A DNA stretch of 64,000 nt, taken from contig CAXXFI010000002.1 in NCBI GenBank assembly GCA_963665155.2, positions 1,178,001 to 1,242,000 of the forward strand, in the 5' to 3' direction. The stretch comes from UBA1141 sp963665155 (GTDB taxonomy: Bacteria; Chloroflexota; Dehalococcoidia; Lucifugimonadales; UBA3495). Positions 9,029 through 18,752 of the stretch are shown one piece after another. Made by a program: the position numbers and the translations under genes. A model generated the notes under the pieces. That model made no database searches. It had not been told where the DNA came from and saw only the letters and a program-made list of their open reading frames with translations. Position 1 is the first letter of the stretch; the number at the start of each line of letters is the position of its first letter.

Positions 9029-10090
9029 CTACACCAGAAATATGGGCTCCACCAGTCCCATGGCATCATCGAGTTTGCCTTGGGCGATAAGAACCAAGAG
9101 GAAGACATGGTATTCGTTGACGCGCGCCATGGTAGCATCGTCATCAACGCTCAGACCGGATCCGGCAGCCCAAAGCGATGCGTCATCTAGCTTTCCTTGA
9201 GCCAGCCACAACCGCACTCGGAGGGGTGACAGGGTTGTGGTAACGGCCTCGGTCAGATCAAACTTCTCCAATAACTGAGTTGCCTGCTCAATGAGGTCCA
9301 GAGCGGCGATCGGATCTCCTTGAGCCTGTCTGACGAAAGCCAGCTGAACGTAAGGGCTAACTAAAAGAAATGCGTCATTCTGGTATTGTAGGCCCAGCTC
9401 GATACTGGCATTCAGATGGTTCGCTGCTGTGTCTAGTTCGTTCCACTCGTAATGGAGTTCACCCATTTTGTAGTGCAATTGGCTAACTTGCCTTATTTTC
9501 TCAACCCCATGCTCTGAGGCTTGCTCGAGGCCCCGGCGCACGGTCAGGTGCGCCTGGCGGAGATTACGCTGAGAACTTTCCACATATGCCCGACCTAGAG
9601 TCGCCGCTAGGAGCATGGAGATATTACCCGCCTTTTCACCTAGAGTAAGGCCCTCCTGATCGGCCGCTGCTGCTGCGACCTCGTCACCGAGCTCCAGGTG
9701 GGCGGCTGCTAGGTTCAAGACCGCTTCATTCCTCCACCAACTGTCCCCAGGAAGTAATTCCAATGCCTGTTTAGACAACGCGATGGACTGGGCAAAATCT
9801 GGTATACCTATAGGGAGATGGGCCCAAGTGGAGCGCAGAGCAGCCACCTGTCCTCGCATAGCCTGAGTTTCTTCTGAGCTATCTTCCATATCGGCTATGG
9901 CACCTTCGGCCTCATGGAGACGGCTTTCAGCGGCGTCGAATTGTAAGGAGTTGCTGAGGGCAGTGGAATGATAGATACAAAGTTGAGCCCGGTCGCGAAC
10001 TTCGTCTGGAATGGAGTCCATCCATCCGAGAAATGTTTCCGTGTCCTTTCCGAAACCCATTGATTCGGTAGTTTTCTCGATAAGTTTTGC
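9029..10090 (-). pseudogene. MalT/LuxR-type TPR regulator fragment
   Basis: The frame (343 residues from the first ATG) is the helical TPR-like region of a large MalT-type transcriptional activator. It contains FLGWMDSIPDEVRDRAQLCIYH, a hallmark of this domain, then repeated helix pairs such as ALELLPGDSWWRNEAVLNLAAAH and SQLHYKMGELHYEWNELDTA. Both the N-terminal ATPase and the C-terminal LuxR HTH are missing. In the same frame about ten more family-like residues precede the ATG before a stop at about 10090. At the other end the gene stops at the terminal repeat of a MITE-like element. It is a double truncation, not a functional regulator. Confidence 0.8.
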
Positions 10091-10362
10091 CGCCTCCTTC
10101 TGTTAACAACCTTCTAGGTTCATAGCCTTGAGGTCGACGAGGGCCATGTCGTCGTCACCCGGGCCGTAGGGTAGTCCAGAGACGCCGATTCCCCCTCGAA
10201 TTGCATTATTTGACAGGTCGTGAACACACACACTCTACCTGAGATGACCGAGTCTCCCCAAATACGTTGGTACTGGAGCCGGTCATGGCCGAGGAGCTCG
10301 GCGATTACCGCAGCAATCGCCCCCTGACGTTGGTCCTGGCTTAACGCACGTTTGGCATACAT
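10091..10362 (-). pseudogene. Unidentified gene remnant interrupted by IS1182 copy A
   Basis: A short minus-strand frame (80 codons from 10362) encodes RQGAIAAVIAELLGHDRLQY and similar protein-like sequence, then appears to shift frame into DLSNNAIRGGIGVSGLPYG. I do not recognise the family. The IS1182 element inserted at its 5' side, with the ATACAT target duplication at 10357-10362. The remainder at 12351-12408 is too short to identify. Confidence 0.4.
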
Positions 10363-12344
10363 GATTCCCTCGCAAAAAGGCCTGTTTGAGATGAACCCTG
10401 GCGTGCGAAGGGGCCTGGAAGGGAGGAGGCCACGGGATGCCGGCTGCTGGCCTCACCGCACCATCTGCCGCGCTCAGGACAAGCGTGATCCCCTTGCGGT
10501 ACCCCTTCCGTGGCTCAGGGCACCCGGTGGAAGCTGTGGAGCGGCGCCCTCATGCGGCCGTGACCGCAGGTGCCGTCCCGACCGCCCGCTGAGCCGTGTT
10601 CTCCATCTCCACCAGGCGTGCATGGACCATCCGCTTGAAGTTGCACGCCAACGCCTTCAGGTAGACGGCAAGCCGCACCCGACGGCCCCCTCGCACCCGC
10701 AAGCGCCCAAGCCCGTGGGCGCGCTTCAGCTCGGAGTTCGTTCCCTCGATCCCGGCCCTTATGGCATACCGCTTGCGCCACTCCTCGGTGGCCTCGGCCC
10801 TCCGGCGCCGCTCGATGTTCACCTTCACCAGGTCCGCCTTGAGGACGTAGGCCCCCGCACGCCGGTCCAGCTTCACTGGGCAACGGGACCGCAAGGGGCA
10901 GGGCTCGCATGTTGTCCTGGCAAAGTGGACCTCTACCCGCTCCGGCGCATCCTCCAACTCGTGCTCCTCGATGGACGGGTGGCCGGCGGGGCACACCGTG
11001 GCCTGCTCCCCTGTGACGTCGATCTGAAAGTCCGCGGCGGTGAGCGGCGGTGGTCCGTCACCCTCTCCTTCGTGCGAGTTCCCCGGCGCCGACCCCGCCA
11101 CCGGGCTCACCAGTTCCGTTCCCCGGCGCGAGGCTTCGAAGGCATTGCGGCCCGACCCCTACGCCGTGTCGGCGAAGAGCTCGTCCGGTCGGACCTTCCG
11201 CTCCGCGAGCCCGTCAACGACCGGCACGCTCACGTCGGTGTCGCTCCCACTCGAGGGGGTCACCTCCACGTGGGTGATGAGCTGGGTGGCGTTCTCCTCG
11301 TGGCAGGTCTCCGCCACCTGCACCTCGTACCCCTTCCCCTTGTGGCCGCTGTAGGTCACATCCGGGTCGTGGGGCGATTGCAGCGAGTCGGCGGACACCT
11401 GCTTCGGGTCCTTCAAGGCCACGGGCACCTTGCATTCCCCAGCATCGTCGTCATCGTCCCTGGGGCGCCCGTCCCGGTGTTTGCCCACATGGCACTGCTC
11501 CCGCAGCAGCCGCTCCAGCAGCCGGTACTCCTCCAGCTGGGCAGCAGTCGTGCCATGGAACCGGTCCACCAGCCGGTAGAGGTCCCGGGCACAGACCGAA
11601 AGGCGTCGCCGACCCTCCCCCGTGCGGGCGTCCTCGTAGTGGGTCGCCTCGTCTTCTTCCTTCAAATAGCGCCCTAGGAGGCCCTCCGGAACCCCAGGGC
11701 GAAGCTCTGGGTGCTCCCAGCGCAAGGCCCGCAGGAACAACTGCATCGTCTCACAGAACAGGCCCAGCCGGGTGAGTGTGGCGATGTTGCTCATGATGTG
11801 GGTGGAGTCCAGCCGTTGCTTTCCGGTGCGTATGCCCAGCGCCTGGATGATCCGGTCCGTGGTCTCCTGGAAAGCCAGCCGGCCACCGTCGTGCTGCATC
11901 AGGCGAACTCGGAAGTTGTGGAGGGTCTTCTGGGGCAGGTGGGTCTCCTCGATGTCCAGCCGCAGGGCGTGGTGCCAGAGCAGGTTGAACTCTAGTTGTT
12001 CCAGAGCTTCATCGTCGGTGAGGTTGAACATCTCTTTGAGGAGGTGGACCCCGAGGACGGTCTGCACCGCCCGGTTGGGACGGCCGTTGTCCACGCAGTA
12101 CATGGGAGCAAAGCGCTCCTCGTCAATCAGGGGGAGCGCCTCGTTTCGGAAAACCTCGGCCCAACTTCTCTCCAGACGCTTAGCCTTCTTCGGCGTCACC
12201 AGGAACTGGGACTGCCAGAGGCTCTCTTGCGGGTCTCGTATTCGGAACATCCTCCCCTCCCTCGGCCAGGCGCTGCCCCAACGCCCTTTCCCCACATTAT
12301 CCTCCCATTGCCCCCGGAGGACGAGGGGTTTTTACGAGGGAATC
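10363..12344 (-). mobile_element. IS1182-family insertion sequence, copy A (1982 bp)
   Basis: The ends are imperfect inverted repeats, GATTCCCTCGCAAAAAGGCC and, in reverse complement, GATTCCCTCGTAAAAACCCC. It is flanked on both sides by ATACAT (10357-10362 and 12345-12350), a clean 6-bp target duplication. Its length equals that of copy B (26129-28110), which is nearly identical and inverted. The single transposase gene is broken by a stop codon. Confidence 0.92.
10550..12295 (-). pseudogene. IS1182-family transposase, copy A, with in-frame TAG
   Basis: The frame matches the 581-residue transposase of copy B but carries a TAG at 11159-11161 where copy B has TAT (Tyr in FADTAYGSG). It therefore splits into a 378-residue N-terminal part, with the DUF772-type domain (YCVDNGRPNRAVQTVLGVHLL), and the C-terminal DDE part, including a Cys-rich segment CEPCPLRSRC. 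The stop sits just after the region expected to hold the second catalytic Asp (ELFADTAYG), so this copy probably cannot make active enzyme. One other coding difference was noticed (MQLF versus MRLF). Confidence 0.9.
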
Positions 12345-12408
12345 ATACATGTTCGATACACTTCTACACTGGAATACGCCAGTTCATAGACCCGCGGAAG
12401 CCGGGACT

Positions 12409-12927
12409 TTAGCAATGAATTAAACCCGAAACTGCCGAGTCCGCCGATTTTCGGCCGACGGCCCTCATTACCTCTTGGTAACAGTCGGACACGTACAGGT
12501 CCCCAGAAGGGGAGTTCACCATGCCCGAAGGCTTGTTAAAGGGCCCTCCAGCCCGCAAGACCTTGCCGCTGTCTTCCTCGCAACCGGTATCCGAAAACTT
12601 CCCCCGCGTTCCCAGAATCTGGACCGGCTTACCGTCCAGCGTATACTTCAAACACACGTGGTCGTCGCCGTCCGTGAGATAGATGATATCGTCGGAACCG
12701 ATATAGATGCCGTGGGCGAAGTTGGTGGAGCCGTTCCCCCAGGAATTCAGGTAGTTGCCCTGGCGATCGAAGACCAAGATTGGAGGGTCTGCCCTCTGAA
12801 AAACGTAAACCCTTTCCTGAGAGTCCACGGCCGCCGCACTAATCTCTCCGAAAGCCATTCCTTGAGGCAGCTTAGCCCAGTGGTCGTTCACTTCATAGGT
12901 GTATTTGCCAGTGCCTACCGTAGCCAT
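12409..12927 (-). pseudogene. NHL-repeat (six-bladed beta-propeller) protein, truncated
   Basis: The 172-codon frame starts MATVGTGKYTYEVNDHWAKL and has propeller blades with VDSQERVYVFQRADPPILVFD, GSDDIIYLTDGDDHVCLKYT and SGDLYVSDCYQE. Full-length relatives are about 300 residues with six blades; here only about half is present and the last 30 residues look out of frame. The 3' part is lost near the IS1182 insertion. The intact NHL protein at 58590 is a distant relative. Confidence 0.72.
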
Positions 12928-13343
12928 TTAACCCACACCTCCTCAAGTAGGGTTCCCGATCCCACCAGTCCCTTGCCGATGACGGCGTGCGGGATAGATG
13001 GGATGCTAAGTCGGACCGGGGTTTCTGTAAAAGGGCTTACTCGCGGCTGCGTAGCCCAAGACCAATTCGACCTAGTTTGGACTCAATGATCCAATAGCTT
13101 CCGTCGTCGAACCGGGCGACGACATCGAATCGGCCTCGAACAGAGCAAGTGTCCTTACATCCCGATGTTTAGATGGGGCCGGAACTCTTAGATGGGACTA
13201 CTATGCGAAGGCGTATTCGAGGATGACCCTCTTTATATCAGAATCACATTAATATGGAGGCTCAGCGATGCCAACGATGCACATCCGAAGCTCTAGTCTG
13301 AAAGATTCCTTGAGTGATGCACAGGCTCTCGAATGGTGGCGGT

Positions 13344-13500
13344 GGACTCTCGAGCCTGTCTCAGAAAGCCATTTATGAGACAAATCGCGTCGGCCAACGA
13401 TGATAAATATTTATATTAGGCCCAAAAATAACCAATTAGGGGAAATACACGTTGTCGATAACGTGATCCGTTTGCACCTTTGACTTCTGAGACGGGCACT
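13344..13500 (-). mobile_element. MITE-like element, copy 2, one terminal repeat degenerate
   Basis: The left end GACTCTCGAGCCTGTCTCAGAA matches the terminal repeat of the element at 8872. The right end has TTCTGAGACGGGC and then diverges. The interior, read on the minus strand, aligns with copy 1 throughout (for example AAGTCAAAGGTGCAAACGG and TTTGGGCCTAATAT). It has no coding capacity, so mobilisation would need a transposase in trans. Confidence 0.7.
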
Positions 13501-13642
13501 TACTCCGTATTCAGGACAATGGCCTGTAATTGGATACAATCGAAGAGCGAAATAATGAGGCCACAGTGCAGGTATTCCTCGCGATAACTGGAAGATAGCT
13601 GGTTCTTAGCCACAAAGTAAAGCCAAGGTATAATGTAAAGTT

Positions 13643-13677
13643 GTCCCCCTTTACAAAGGAGGACTTAGGGGGATTTC
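13643..13677. repeat. Dispersed palindromic repeat, CCCCCTTT family
   Basis: GTCCCCCTTTACAAAGGAGG followed by ACTTAGGGGGATTT. Related units occur at 43989, 62074 and 62181. Confidence 0.6.
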
Positions 13678-13855
13678 GCCCGATACCAATCCAGTAGGTT
13701 GGGCCTCAACTGCCAACTCTGTAGCCGCTATTCCTATCCCTCAGTGGTGACACGACAGAGAATAGTGTACGGGCCCAAGGCAACCTCGGAACCATGCCAA
13801 TAAAATAAGGACAGGAAGCCCAATCGCCCGATGGGGCAAGAATAGGAGAACAACG

Positions 13856-15073
13856 ATGTTTGACGACGTCCGCAGCCGGTTGAGGGATCAGCTTGAAGCA
13901 CTCAATGTTGACGCCTACCTGGCATATACTCCTTCGAACCTGTTTTACACCACCGGGTTTCTCAGCCCCGTGGTCGCCCTGTCCTGGCGTTTGATGGGCA
14001 TTGACCTAGCCTTGGTGCCAGCCGACCCGGCCAGCCCTCCCGCTTTGATAACCAGCGATTTCGTGGAGACGCCGGCTAGGGCCGCCACGACAATTGAGGA
14101 CATTCGGACCTACAGAATGTGGGTCGAGAACCGGGACGTTGACATTCTCACCGGTTCAGATACCGGAGCGCAGCTATCCCGGCCAGCCCAGTGGGAACAG
14201 GCCGAGATTCACGGTGCCCTGCGGGAAGTCTTGGGCGAGCGGAAACTCGACCACGCAACCATCGGCACCGACCTGCGTTACATCCAACAAGAGACCCTGA
14301 ATTGGCTCATGGAAACCAACCCCGGCTGCGAATTTGTGGATGTGACCGATGTGCTCTACCGGTTGCGGGCCATCAAGCAGCCTAGGGAGATTGAGCTACT
14401 CCGCAAAGCCGCCCAACTTTACGAGGCGGGCCAGGACCGGGCCATTGCCGACGCGCGTGAGGGGCAGACGGCTCTGGAGGTCAAGTATAACTACATGGAT
14501 GGCGCGTTACAGGCCGCCAAGGCTGATCCGTCACTGGGGGAATTCCAAGGCGCATTCGGCTTCATCAGCGCCGGGTCGGGAGCAAAGATGAGCTTCGGTG
14601 GGACCACGGGATTGTCCCCGGGCGACCTGATCAAGTTCGATTGCGGGGTGATGCTTGGCGGCTACTATAGCGACTCCGGCCGCACGTTCTCTTTCGGAAA
14701 GCCGACCGACACCCAAAAGCGGATGCATCAGGCGTTGCAGTCGGCCCATGCCCGGGCCAGGGAACTGATGCGTCCGGGGGTAAAACTTTCGAATATTTAC
14801 AGGGTCGCCACCGAGGAGGTGCGCTCCCACGGCTTCCCCAACTACAGCCGTGGCCACTTCGGCCATTCAATCGGCTTGGACTCTTTTGTCGAGGAGCCGC
14901 CTTTCATCAGCGCCAACGAGGAGGCCGTGCTGCAACCCGGCATGGTCATGTGCCTGGAAGTACCCTACTACGCAGAAAGCCTGGGCTCCTTCCAGCTTGA
15001 GGACATGATTTTGATTACCCATGACGGTTGCGAAGTTTTCAACAAGTCGGGGTACGACTTGCTGGAACTATAA
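13856..15073 (+). CDS. M24-family metallopeptidase (Xaa-Pro aminopeptidase-like)
   Basis: The product has 405 residues: an N-terminal creatinase-like domain (about 1-170) and a pita-bread catalytic domain. The five metal ligands of the family are visible: Asp262 and Asp273 in FDCGVMLGGYYSDSGRTF, His in RGHFGHSIGL (His334 or His337), Glu368 in MCLEVPYY and Glu382 in FQLEDMILIT. Family members cleave X-Pro bonds or related amides (prolidase, creatinase) using a dinuclear metal centre. No signal peptide is seen, so it is cytoplasmic. GGAGAACAACG precedes the ATG. Complete and apparently functional; substrate unknown. Confidence 0.92.
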   Translation: MFDDVRSRLRDQLEALNVDAYLAYTPSNLFYTTGFLSPVVALSWRLMGIDLALVPADPASPPALITSDFVETPARAATTIEDIRTYRMWVENRDVDILTGSDTGAQLSRPAQWEQAEIHGALREVLGERKLDHATIGTDLRYIQQETLNWLMETNPGCEFVDVTDVLYRLRAIKQPREIELLRKAAQLYEAGQDRAIADAREGQTALEVKYNYMDGALQAAKADPSLGEFQGAFGFISAGSGAKMSFGGTTGLSPGDLIKFDCGVMLGGYYSDSGRTFSFGKPTDTQKRMHQALQSAHARARELMRPGVKLSNIYRVATEEVRSHGFPNYSRGHFGHSIGLDSFVEEPPFISANEEAVLQPGMVMCLEVPYYAESLGSFQLEDMILITHDGCEVFNKSGYDLLEL

Positions 15074-15188
15074 CCAGCTACGGAGCTCGATGACTGGGTT
15101 GCTATAACATCGGTGAATCGGCAAATGATCTTACAGCCGTGAATTTAAATCACAAACTTGACTTAAAATTACGCTTAATGGAGCACTT

Positions 15189-16043
15189 ATGAATTCGTGG
15201 GAAGACCGGGTCAGACTTCTACAATCCGAGTCCCAGCGTTTCCAGCAGTACCTGCAGGCACTGCCCGATGAAGCCTGGACGAAACAGAGCGCATGCGACC
15301 TTTGGCAGATCCACGACGTGGTCGCCCATCTGGTGGGCAACGCCGAGTTCTACGCTGGCACGGTCGAGCGCGGCCTGAAGGGAGAATCGCAGCCGCCGGA
15401 AGGCCGGCCAGCAGCGGGCACCGGCCATCCGTCTCTGGGCGCGGCAGGCACCGCCGAGGGAGCAATCGCCAACCGCGAACGCCTGGGCGACAAGTTGCTA
15501 TCGATTCTTGAAGCCCGCAGCAACCACCTGAACCAACTCCTTGCTGGCCTGAGCGCCGAGGACCGGGACAAGCCCTGTTACCACCCGGGCGGCATCGTCC
15601 CAGCGGGAAACTTTGTCGATCTGCGCTTCAAGGAACTGGGCCTACATGATTGGGACATACGCTCCGCCCTAGAGCCGGAGCCCCAGCTAATCGCCGACAG
15701 CGTGCCCTCCATGGTCATCCTGATCACTGAGTCTTTTGCCTCGGGTTCAATCCGGTGGGCGTTCTGGCCGGGCCCGGCGCTGCCCAGTCCCGTGCGGTAC
15801 CGCATAGAGGTAACCGAGCCCGTCGCCATCAGGGGAGACATAGTGGTGGATGGCGATAAGTTCCGTTTCGAGGAGCCAACCACGGCACCCGCAGACGTGA
15901 CCTTCCGCTGCGACACCGGCACCCTGGCCCTGCTCACGTCGGGACGCCTCCCGGCAACGGACGCCATCTCCAACGGGCGTCTGGCGGTGGAAGGGGACAG
16001 CGGCCTGGCCGAGCAGTTCAGCCAGTGGTTTAAGGGGATTTAG
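15189..16043 (+). CDS. Maleylpyruvate isomerase-like (DinB-fold) protein with SCP2-like tail
   Basis: The 284-residue protein has an N-terminal four-helix DinB/MDMPI domain. It holds WQIHDVVAHLVGNAEFYAGTVERG, with the His-containing motif that binds metal in this superfamily, and later KELGLHDWDIRSAL, with a second His. The C-terminal about 90 residues (ITEPVAIRGDIVVDGDKFRF to SDRLAVEGD-type) resemble the sterol-carrier-like domain found in mycothiol-dependent maleylpyruvate isomerases. It probably catalyses thiol-dependent chemistry, but this lineage is not known to me to make mycothiol, so the substrate is open. The gene is single and complete. Confidence 0.8.
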   Translation: MNSWEDRVRLLQSESQRFQQYLQALPDEAWTKQSACDLWQIHDVVAHLVGNAEFYAGTVERGLKGESQPPEGRPAAGTGHPSLGAAGTAEGAIANRERLGDKLLSILEARSNHLNQLLAGLSAEDRDKPCYHPGGIVPAGNFVDLRFKELGLHDWDIRSALEPEPQLIADSVPSMVILITESFASGSIRWAFWPGPALPSPVRYRIEVTEPVAIRGDIVVDGDKFRFEEPTTAPADVTFRCDTGTLALLTSGRLPATDAISNGRLAVEGDSGLAEQFSQWFKGI

Positions 16044-16187
16044 GGGTTTGGAAACCTGTCATTGTGGATAAACTAAGGTAGGAGGTGACGGAAGTCTACG
16101 GAAGCTATAGCGAGACCTGCGCCGAATCATCCCTCATTCGCTCTCGATGAAATCAGGCGTTGATCGCAATTTTAAAAAAGCTCAGGA

Positions 16188-16433
16188 TCACCACGAACCC
16201 AACCCATGAATTGCTTCCTGTTGTTCCCGATTGAGAGCACTCTCTCTGGAAGCTTCAACTCTAGCCTTGGCCAGTTCTCCAATCTTTTGAATTCTTTTGT
16301 CTTCATGGGACAGTAGCCGATCAAACTGTTCAGCCCTTTTAGACCACATGGCGGACTCCTCGCCCCACCAGCTCGAAAAACGGGGATACGCTTCGTTGGC
16401 GATGTCCTCTGGAACATAACCTGCGTCTAACAT
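16188..16433 (-). CDS. Small helical hypothetical protein or 3' remnant
   Basis: The 81-residue frame is rich in charged helix. WWGEESAMWSKRAEQFDRLL and HEDKRIQKIGELAKARVE resemble the last helical repeat of a larger protein rather than a full domain. It lies downstream of the decayed CBASS-like operon in the same orientation, separated by about 550 bp and a hairpin. Family not recognised. It may be the tail of another lost defence gene. Confidence 0.4.
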   Translation of the reverse strand: MLDAGYVPEDIANEAYPRFSSWWGEESAMWSKRAEQFDRLLSHEDKRIQKIGELAKARVEASRESALNREQQEAIHGLGSW

Positions 16434-16490
16434 GAGTCATCCCGGAGTTTGGTAAAAGGTTAAATCTCGTATAAGAAACTGCTTGCAAGA

Positions 16491-16550
16491 AAAGACCCCT
16501 TCAGGTGAATTGGTTTGTGTGAATTACCAAACACCGGGAGGGGTCTTCTT
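16491..16550 (-). terminator. Nested hairpin, probable terminator
   Basis: AAGACCCCT and AGGGGTCTT arms enclose a second GGTTTG/CCAAAC stem. Read on the minus strand it is followed by TTTTCTTG. It lies downstream of the SAVED-effector frame. Confidence 0.5.
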
Positions 16551-16986
16551 AACGTTAACCACCAGTGCTCGGGCCTGGCCTGCACTGGCTCACCTTCATG
16601 CTCTCCGGTATGCACCGCCCTCCGGCCTTGGAAGCCATGGGTTGATGGACTAGCAGGGGCAAGCTGGATCGAAGTGCTGCAAAGAAACCTCACTCCCAAC
16701 AGAAGATTGAAGGACGACGATTCAGTCGGCGCGATCCAACCGGCGGGCATTACTATTTTAAAGTCAGTACGTGCTCGTATCTTGGATCATGCCGCCTCTC
16801 GTATTGATACGGAGCAACTTTGGGATTCATCCTCAGATTTATGGACTGGCCCAGCACAATCGCTCCTCACGTGGGGTCTGCATAAAATAGGTGCAGTAGC
16901 TGACAACGAGGAACGAGGCGATTGACAGCTTTGAGAAGTTTACGGAATTCATTCTCTAGTGCCTTCAGTTGCTCCGGGTGGGACAG
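16551..16986. other. Stretch without a recognisable gene
   Basis: A 136-codon plus-strand frame overlaps this stretch (16515-16925), but its composition is irregular and no domain is recognised. I regard it as degenerate sequence downstream of the defence operon. Confidence 0.35.
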
Positions 16987-18057
16987 TCATGTGACGTCGG
17001 GATCATCCACACGAAGATCAATCTGAATTGGAGCCTCACCAGCGGCGGCAGCTGTGTCCTCGCGTTGAATCTGAGCGCTTAGGGCGATCCTGATAATAAC
17101 TTCAACTGAGCCTTCTATCGGTCCCTTGGGTACTCCTTCAATGTGGAACTGTGTGTCGTATGTGGAGTTTGAGGTATTCCACGCCCAGGTCTTCCGAGCG
17201 CGGCCATACTGAAACGGTAGAACCTCGACCCTATCGGATAATAGCTGCCCTAGATGAACGGCTAACGGTATAGGAGATAGACTAAACACAGCGAATCGAG
17301 GGAGCAGATGCCTACTTTTCTCAAGGAGGTCGCCAATAACGGCTGCCTGACAATCAGCGGCCAGATCCCATGAATCTTCTGCGAATTGGGGGCGGACGTA
17401 GAACTATGGGCCGAAGGCATGATGAGGCTCCAACGCCAACACGGCATCGCGTACGTTGACGGAAGACAGAACATCGTGAACTATCAAAAATAATCCATCA
17501 TCCAGTTGGACCTCTAACTCGCCAGCGCCAGTGACCGGGGATAGAAATAGGTACTCATAGCCTGAGGGCGCACCCAAAATTTCCGCCCGCTGTTGAAGAC
17601 TGAGGCCCCTTATCACCTCCCACAGCGCTTCGCTGCTGAGCGGCTCGATGGTCAGATGCGGATACTTGGCGTTTTGTTGATCTAGCAATTGGAGAATGTC
17701 TGCGACAATTCCCAGGCGGGTGTTATACACTAACACCCAGGTTTTGAGTTGAGGTCCCTATTCTGCGACCGCCCCTGCCAAATCTGCTTCTATCTTATCT
17801 AGAGTTTCTTTTAACCTAAGTTGATCCGGGGAATAAACCTGAAACACGGTACCGTCTCCCCACCACAAACCATCGCATTTCCGATCTCCAAGGTTTCCAC
17901 ACGGGCGAACCCGCGCGAAGTCGGGACGGACTCGAATTGCCGCCTTCTCGAACAGGCGCTGGAATTCTTGACGCGAGGCCTCAAGGCACTGTAGGCGCCA
18001 CCACAACCAGTGAAAGAGAGTTGCGGGGACATAGTTGTTTGGTTTTTGCTGGCTCAT
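16987..18057 (-). pseudogene. Nuclease-like plus SAVED-domain effector (Cap4-type), two in-frame TAG codons
   Basis: A single minus-strand frame from the ATG at 18057 to 16987 (about 356 codons) has TAG at 17758-17760 and 17404-17406. The first third has LGDRKCDGLWWGDG.VFQVYSP and LKETLDKIEADLAGA, the pattern of restriction-nuclease-like N-terminal domains of defence effectors. The last third is a SAVED domain: FAVFSLSPIPLAVHLGQLLS, RVEVLPFQYGRARKTWAW and SAQIQREDTAAAAGEAPIQI. SAVED domains bind cyclic oligonucleotides made by CD-NTases. The first TAG falls in the AVAE-stop-GPQLKTW context where relatives have Trp, so TGG to TAG is likely. It lies in the CBASS-like operon, after the E2-like gene. 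Domain calls are motif-based. Confidence 0.75.
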
Positions 18058-18163
18058 GTCTGCGGATTATCTTGCAATAGGTCTTGTGAAACTGTTTTTC
18101 GTAGACAATCGAGTGACGATGCTACAACGCCCACGGGGATTTTCGAACGTAGCCCATAAACTT

Positions 18164-18752
18164 AGTCTCGGTGGCATTTTCCTTAGTTTTTCACCGCTGC
18201 CGCAGGGGCATCGCCAGTGCCACTTAATCACGTCGCGTCCAAGGACTTTGAGATAATCCAATATGTTCACCTGGTTCTTGGTTCCGGTTACGTCGGAGTA
18301 GAACTGGAGAATACCATCTGCGCCATGGACCCACTCCCCGTTTTCCTGGACATCCGACTGGCCCTGTTCGATGAGGCTCTGATTGGCAAGGAAGTTACAC
18401 AGTGGTCCATCAAGGAACTCGTGGAGAGTGCTCCATCTGGGTGTTCAAACCAGAATGAATCTGGGAGCACCACGCAAGCCTTGCCATCTGACTCCATGTG
18501 CCGATCCATATGGTGGGGAATGCGGTTCCCGACTTCATAGACAGGGGGCGATCCATTCGGGAATTCTTTAGATAACAAGACTTCAATCCGGTAACGGTCC
18601 CAGACTTTGGACCCCTCATGAAGTGGATACCACCCGCGAAGGACGACCTGGGTTTCATCGTCTACAAACCACAACTCTGGATAGGCGTCGTCGACGTCGT
18701 TCCGTATTGTCTCGTACAGATCTGGGTTAGCCCTGTACCACAGTTTAACCAT
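18164..18752 (-). pseudogene. E2-like protein of the CBASS-like operon, frameshifted, with SEC-C-like tail
   Basis: The frame starts with an ATG at 18752 that overlaps the CD-NTase stop (ATGGTTAA). The UBC-like part has VWDRYRIEVLLSKEFPNGSP, NRIPHHMDRHMESDGKAC and a candidate active cysteine in DGKACVVLPDSFW. Near 18430 the reading shifts: the +1 frame continues with STLHEFLDGPLCNFLANQSL and GEWVHGADGILQFYSD, then WHWRCPCGSGEKLRK, the start of a SEC-C motif. A second shift in an AAAA run near 18172 would complete it as RKCHRD-stop. The product resembles the stand-alone E2-like proteins of short type II CBASS. As sequenced it cannot be made intact. Confidence 0.75.

Larger units (their letters stand above)
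12928..13855. other. Gene-free stretch with MITE copy 2 and a dispersed repeat
   Basis: No credible gene. It contains the second MITE-like element (13344-13500) and a CCCCCTTT-type palindromic repeat (13643-13677). The M24 peptidase gene begins at 13856. Confidence 0.5.

Noticed and set aside
10352..11677. Long plus-strand frame (over 400 codons) opposite the IS1182 transposase; the same opposite copy B
   Set aside because: It is the antisense shadow of a GC-rich transposase gene. It has no domain, is Pro/Arg/Leu-rich, and occurs in both copies only because the elements are nearly identical.
16987..18057. TAG recoded as a sense codon to allow translation of the SAVED effector
   Set aside because: TAG ends apparently intact genes here (for example the DUF1800 gene at 57318-57320 and the E1 beta gene at 44438-44440), so it works as a stop in this genome. 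Nearby genes in the operon also carry TGA and frameshift breaks.
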